From NCBI RefSeq assembly GCF_900099785.1, contig NZ_FNDS01000005.1, positions 186,001-250,000 of the forward strand: a stretch of 64,000 nucleotides of DNA, in the 5' to 3' direction. The position numbers and the translations under genes were made by a program. The notes under the pieces were generated by a model. The model did no database searches. It worked only from the letters and a program-made list of their open reading frames with translations, and was not told the origin of the DNA. The DNA comes from Pseudomonas panipatensis (GTDB lineage Bacteria > Pseudomonadota > Gammaproteobacteria > Pseudomonadales > Pseudomonadaceae). Positions 63,446 through 64,000 of this stretch are shown piece by piece (the stretch's first letter is position 1; each line of letters begins with the position of its first letter).

Positions 63446-64000
63446 ATGAGTGACTCCGTACAGTCCGCGCAGATTCCGGTGACGGTCCTCACCGGCTTCC
63501 TCGGTGCCGGCAAGACCACACTGCTGCGCCATATCCTGCAGGCCGAACACGGCCTGAAAATCGCGGTGATCGAGAACGAATTCAGCGACACGCCGATCGA
63601 CGGCCAACTGCTCGGCGATGCCCCGGCGCAGGTGATGACCCTGTCCAACGGTTGCGTCTGCTGCACGATCAACAGCGACCTGGAAAAAGCCCTGTTCCTG
63701 CTGCTGGAGCGCCGCGACAACGGCGAGATCGCCTTCGACCGCCTGGTGATCGAGTGCACCGGCCTGGCCGATCCGGCGCCGGTGGCGCAGACCTTCTTCG
63801 TCGACGAGATGCTGCGCGAGCGCTACCTGCTCGACGGCATCATCACCCTGGTCGATGCCGCCAACGCCGAGCGCCACCTGCAGGAAGCCATCGCCCAGGC
63901 CCAGGTCGGGTTCGGCGACCGCATCCTGGTGAGCAAGCGCGACCTGGTCGAGGCGGACGCCTACGAGGCGCTGCTCGAACGCCTGCAGCGGATCAACCGC
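63446..64000 (+). CDS. yjiA: YjiA-like COG0523 GTPase, 3' end outside window
   Basis: An open frame of 185 codons that runs off the right edge. The P-loop GFLGAGKTTLLRHIL, the metal-binding CVCC in LSNGCVCCTINSDL, and VIECTGLADPAPV and VDAANA mark the CobW/COG0523 family of metal-linked GTPases. Family members bind zinc and aid metal delivery or signalling. It follows cstA and ybdD-like, as in E. coli yjiXA. The C-terminal domain is not seen. Confidence 0.92.
   Translation, partial: MSDSVQSAQIPVTVLTGFLGAGKTTLLRHILQAEHGLKIAVIENEFSDTPIDGQLLGDAPAQVMTLSNGCVCCTINSDLEKALFLLLERRDNGEIAFDRLVIECTGLADPAPVAQTFFVDEMLRERYLLDGIITLVDAANAERHLQEAIAQAQVGFGDRILVSKRDLVEADAYEALLERLQRINR

Overview
This is a high-GC, gene-dense chromosomal segment from a gammaproteobacterium, almost certainly Pseudomonas. 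The main reasons are a selenocysteine formate dehydrogenase locus with selA, selB and tRNA-Sec, a cyanide-insensitive oxidase (cioAB) beside metQ and the taurine genes tauABCD, an OruR-type AraC regulator, CstA with its YbdD partner, and Pseudomonas-type intergenic hairpins. The cio/metQ/tau gene order resembles, from memory, that of the P. aeruginosa group. No sequence search was run. Nearly every base is coding, and the window cuts a gene at each end.

Layout. 1-6040: a GAF-GGDEF gene (cut by the left edge), a MATE exporter, a cysteine-cluster protein, a quinone-reductase-like enzyme with a divergent LysR regulator, idi, a small DMT protein and a 64-residue membrane peptide. 6229-17243: the selenium/formate island fdnG (in-frame TGA decoded as Sec, with a SECIS hairpin), fdnH, fdnI, fdhE, selA, selB, then two odd genes (an S-type pyocin domain protein without a killing domain, and an Excalibur-domain peptide), then tRNA-Sec. 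17325-18395: a less GC-rich patch with a ParDE-type toxin-antitoxin pair and an orphan small protein. 18678-22930: GrpB, then an acyl-CoA ligase and a crotonase divergent from a TetR regulator, with two matching palindromic operators between them. 22994-28731: VanX-like dipeptidase, lipoproteins, a GNAT-DsrE-lipoyl-carrier operon, CmoM/MazG and a MaoC protein. 28944-34734: AraC regulator, a two-domain FabG, a FadI-like thiolase, an Lrp regulator divergent from an EamA exporter. 35067-43447: sulfur acquisition (acyl-CoA-dehydrogenase-like protein, tauABCD, an unusual sigma54-type AAA+ protein, a cystathionine-type PLP enzyme, metQ). 43901-46505: cioAB plus a DUF2474 peptide. 46632-54286: MFS exporter and a molybdenum hydroxylase operon with its own XdhC and MocA maturation factors. 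54283-64000: hydrolase, rlmG, fpr, mscL, two YdcH-like proteins, radA, PilZ, DUF3015, cstA, ybdD-like and yjiA (cut by the right edge).

How the parts work together. The formate island is self-contained: selA, selB and tRNA-Sec supply the selenocysteine that fdnG needs, and fdhE serves assembly. The tau and met genes form a sulfur-scavenging block. The molybdenum hydroxylase operon carries cofactor-sulfuration and nucleotidyl-transfer genes for its own enzyme. The least explained parts are the DsrE plus lipoyl-carrier pair (24042-24877), the pyocin-domain orphan inside the selenium island, and the AAA+ protein whose sigma54-contact loop is altered.
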